From NCBI GenBank assembly GCA_018711775.1, contig DVHV01000063.1, forward strand, positions 1 through 5,229: a stretch of DNA of 5,229 nt, written 5' to 3'. Within the stretch, counting starts at the first letter, position 1. Each line of letters begins with the position of its first letter. Below, piece by piece: positions 4,886 through 5,229 of this stretch. The notes beneath the pieces were generated by a model. The model had not been told where the DNA came from and did not search any database. It saw only the letters and a list, made by a program, of their open reading frames with translations. Made by a program: the position numbers and the translations under genes. The DNA comes from Candidatus Onthocola stercoravium. Lineage in GTDB: Bacteria > Bacillota_I > Bacilli_A > RF39 > UBA660.

Positions 4886-5229
4886 AAAATTCTTCAGCAT
4901 TATTTAAATTATCTAAAGATATATCTGAATCATCCATCAACTTTTCTTCCAATACTTCGCTAGCATCATCATTTAGAATATCTTTTTCTAATTGAATTGA
5001 TATATCACTGTATTGTTTATAACCAGTACCTGCAGGAATTAATTTACCAATAATTACATTTTCTTTTAATCCTTGTAGGTTATCAACTTTACCATGAATT
5101 GCAGCATCTGTTAACACTCTTGTTGTTTCTTGGAATGATGCAGCTGATAAGAATGAATCAGTTTCAAGAGAAGATTTAGTAATACCAAGCATAATTGGAT
5201 TACCTTTAGCAGGAACTCCTCCAGAAAGA
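4884..5229 (-). CDS. rpoC: RNA polymerase subunit beta', C-terminal end (partial)
   Basis: The frame is open to the window edge, giving about 114 C-terminal residues of a protein normally near 1,200. The stretch GITKSSLETDSFLSAASFQE followed by TTRVLTDAA is the highly conserved C-terminal region of bacterial beta', close to the enzyme's active core and omega-binding region. NVIIGKLIPAGTG follows, also diagnostic. Residues upstream of the Met at 5192 (GGVPAKGNPI) continue the family pattern, so that Met is internal and not a start. The last 45 or so residues form an acidic, less conserved tail rich in Asp, Glu, Asn and Leu, common in Bacillota. The TAA stop runs into the terminator hairpin. 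rpoB would be expected beyond the window, upstream in the same operon. Confidence 0.97.
   Translation of the reverse strand, partial: LSGGVPAKGNPIMLGITKSSLETDSFLSAASFQETTRVLTDAAIHGKVDNLQGLKENVIIGKLIPAGTGYKQYSDISIQLEKDILNDDASEVLEEKLMDDSDISLDNLNNAEEF

Noticed and set aside
4884..5192. A free-standing 102-residue protein starting at the Met at 5192
   Set aside because: The frame is open upstream and conserved beta' sequence continues to the window edge, so this is the C-terminus of rpoC.
1..5229. UGA read as tryptophan, as in Mycoplasma
   Set aside because: Trp codons in the two proteins checked are TGG, no gene needs an in-frame TGA, and the frames end at TAA or TAG.

Overview
The window is AT-rich throughout, and every gene lies on the minus strand, so transcription runs from high to low coordinates. 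A strong cell-wall gene (murD), Shine-Dalgarno sites of the AAAGGTGAT type, TATAAT promoters and short hairpin/U-tract terminators point to a low-GC Bacillota-type bacterium. A gut Bacilli lineage of the RF39/Erysipelotrichia kind is my inference, not something the sequence proves. All Trp codons checked are TGG, stops are TAA or TAG, and no gene has an in-frame TGA, so nothing suggests the Mycoplasma code despite the AT content.

In transcription order: the 3' end of rpoC (RNA polymerase beta') enters at 5229 and stops at 4884 on a strong terminator. Next is a 275-residue single-pass membrane protein of unknown function (4768-3941) with its own promoter. After a short gap with another promoter comes a 247-residue Rossmann-fold protein resembling DUF3419/BtaA-type SAM-dependent enzymes (3885-3142), which ends in a terminator. 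murD (3093-1774) follows. Its 3' end carries the -35 box of a good promoter for a 501-residue type II membrane protein (1727-222), which has a long Pro/Asn/Gln-rich cytoplasmic tail, Ig-like outer domains and an unassigned C-terminal domain. After its terminator there is a gap of about 190 bases, and then the first 11 codons of another gene (33 to the window edge).

The genes look like short, mostly separately promoted units rather than one operon. A loose envelope theme links murD, the two membrane proteins and perhaps the SAM-binding protein, but I see no evidence that they form one system. The most interesting signals are two near-identical promoter/ribosome-site/start cassettes, one at each end of the window (33-106 and 4768-4825), which suggest paralogous genes flanking the region. 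Also notable are six cysteines, all outside the membrane, in each of the two complete surface proteins, and a small structured block (102-201) that could be a leader element. I found no RNA genes, insertion sequences, CRISPR arrays or defence genes. Two start codons were moved inward from the longest possible ORF because ribosome-binding and promoter sites contradict the upstream starts.
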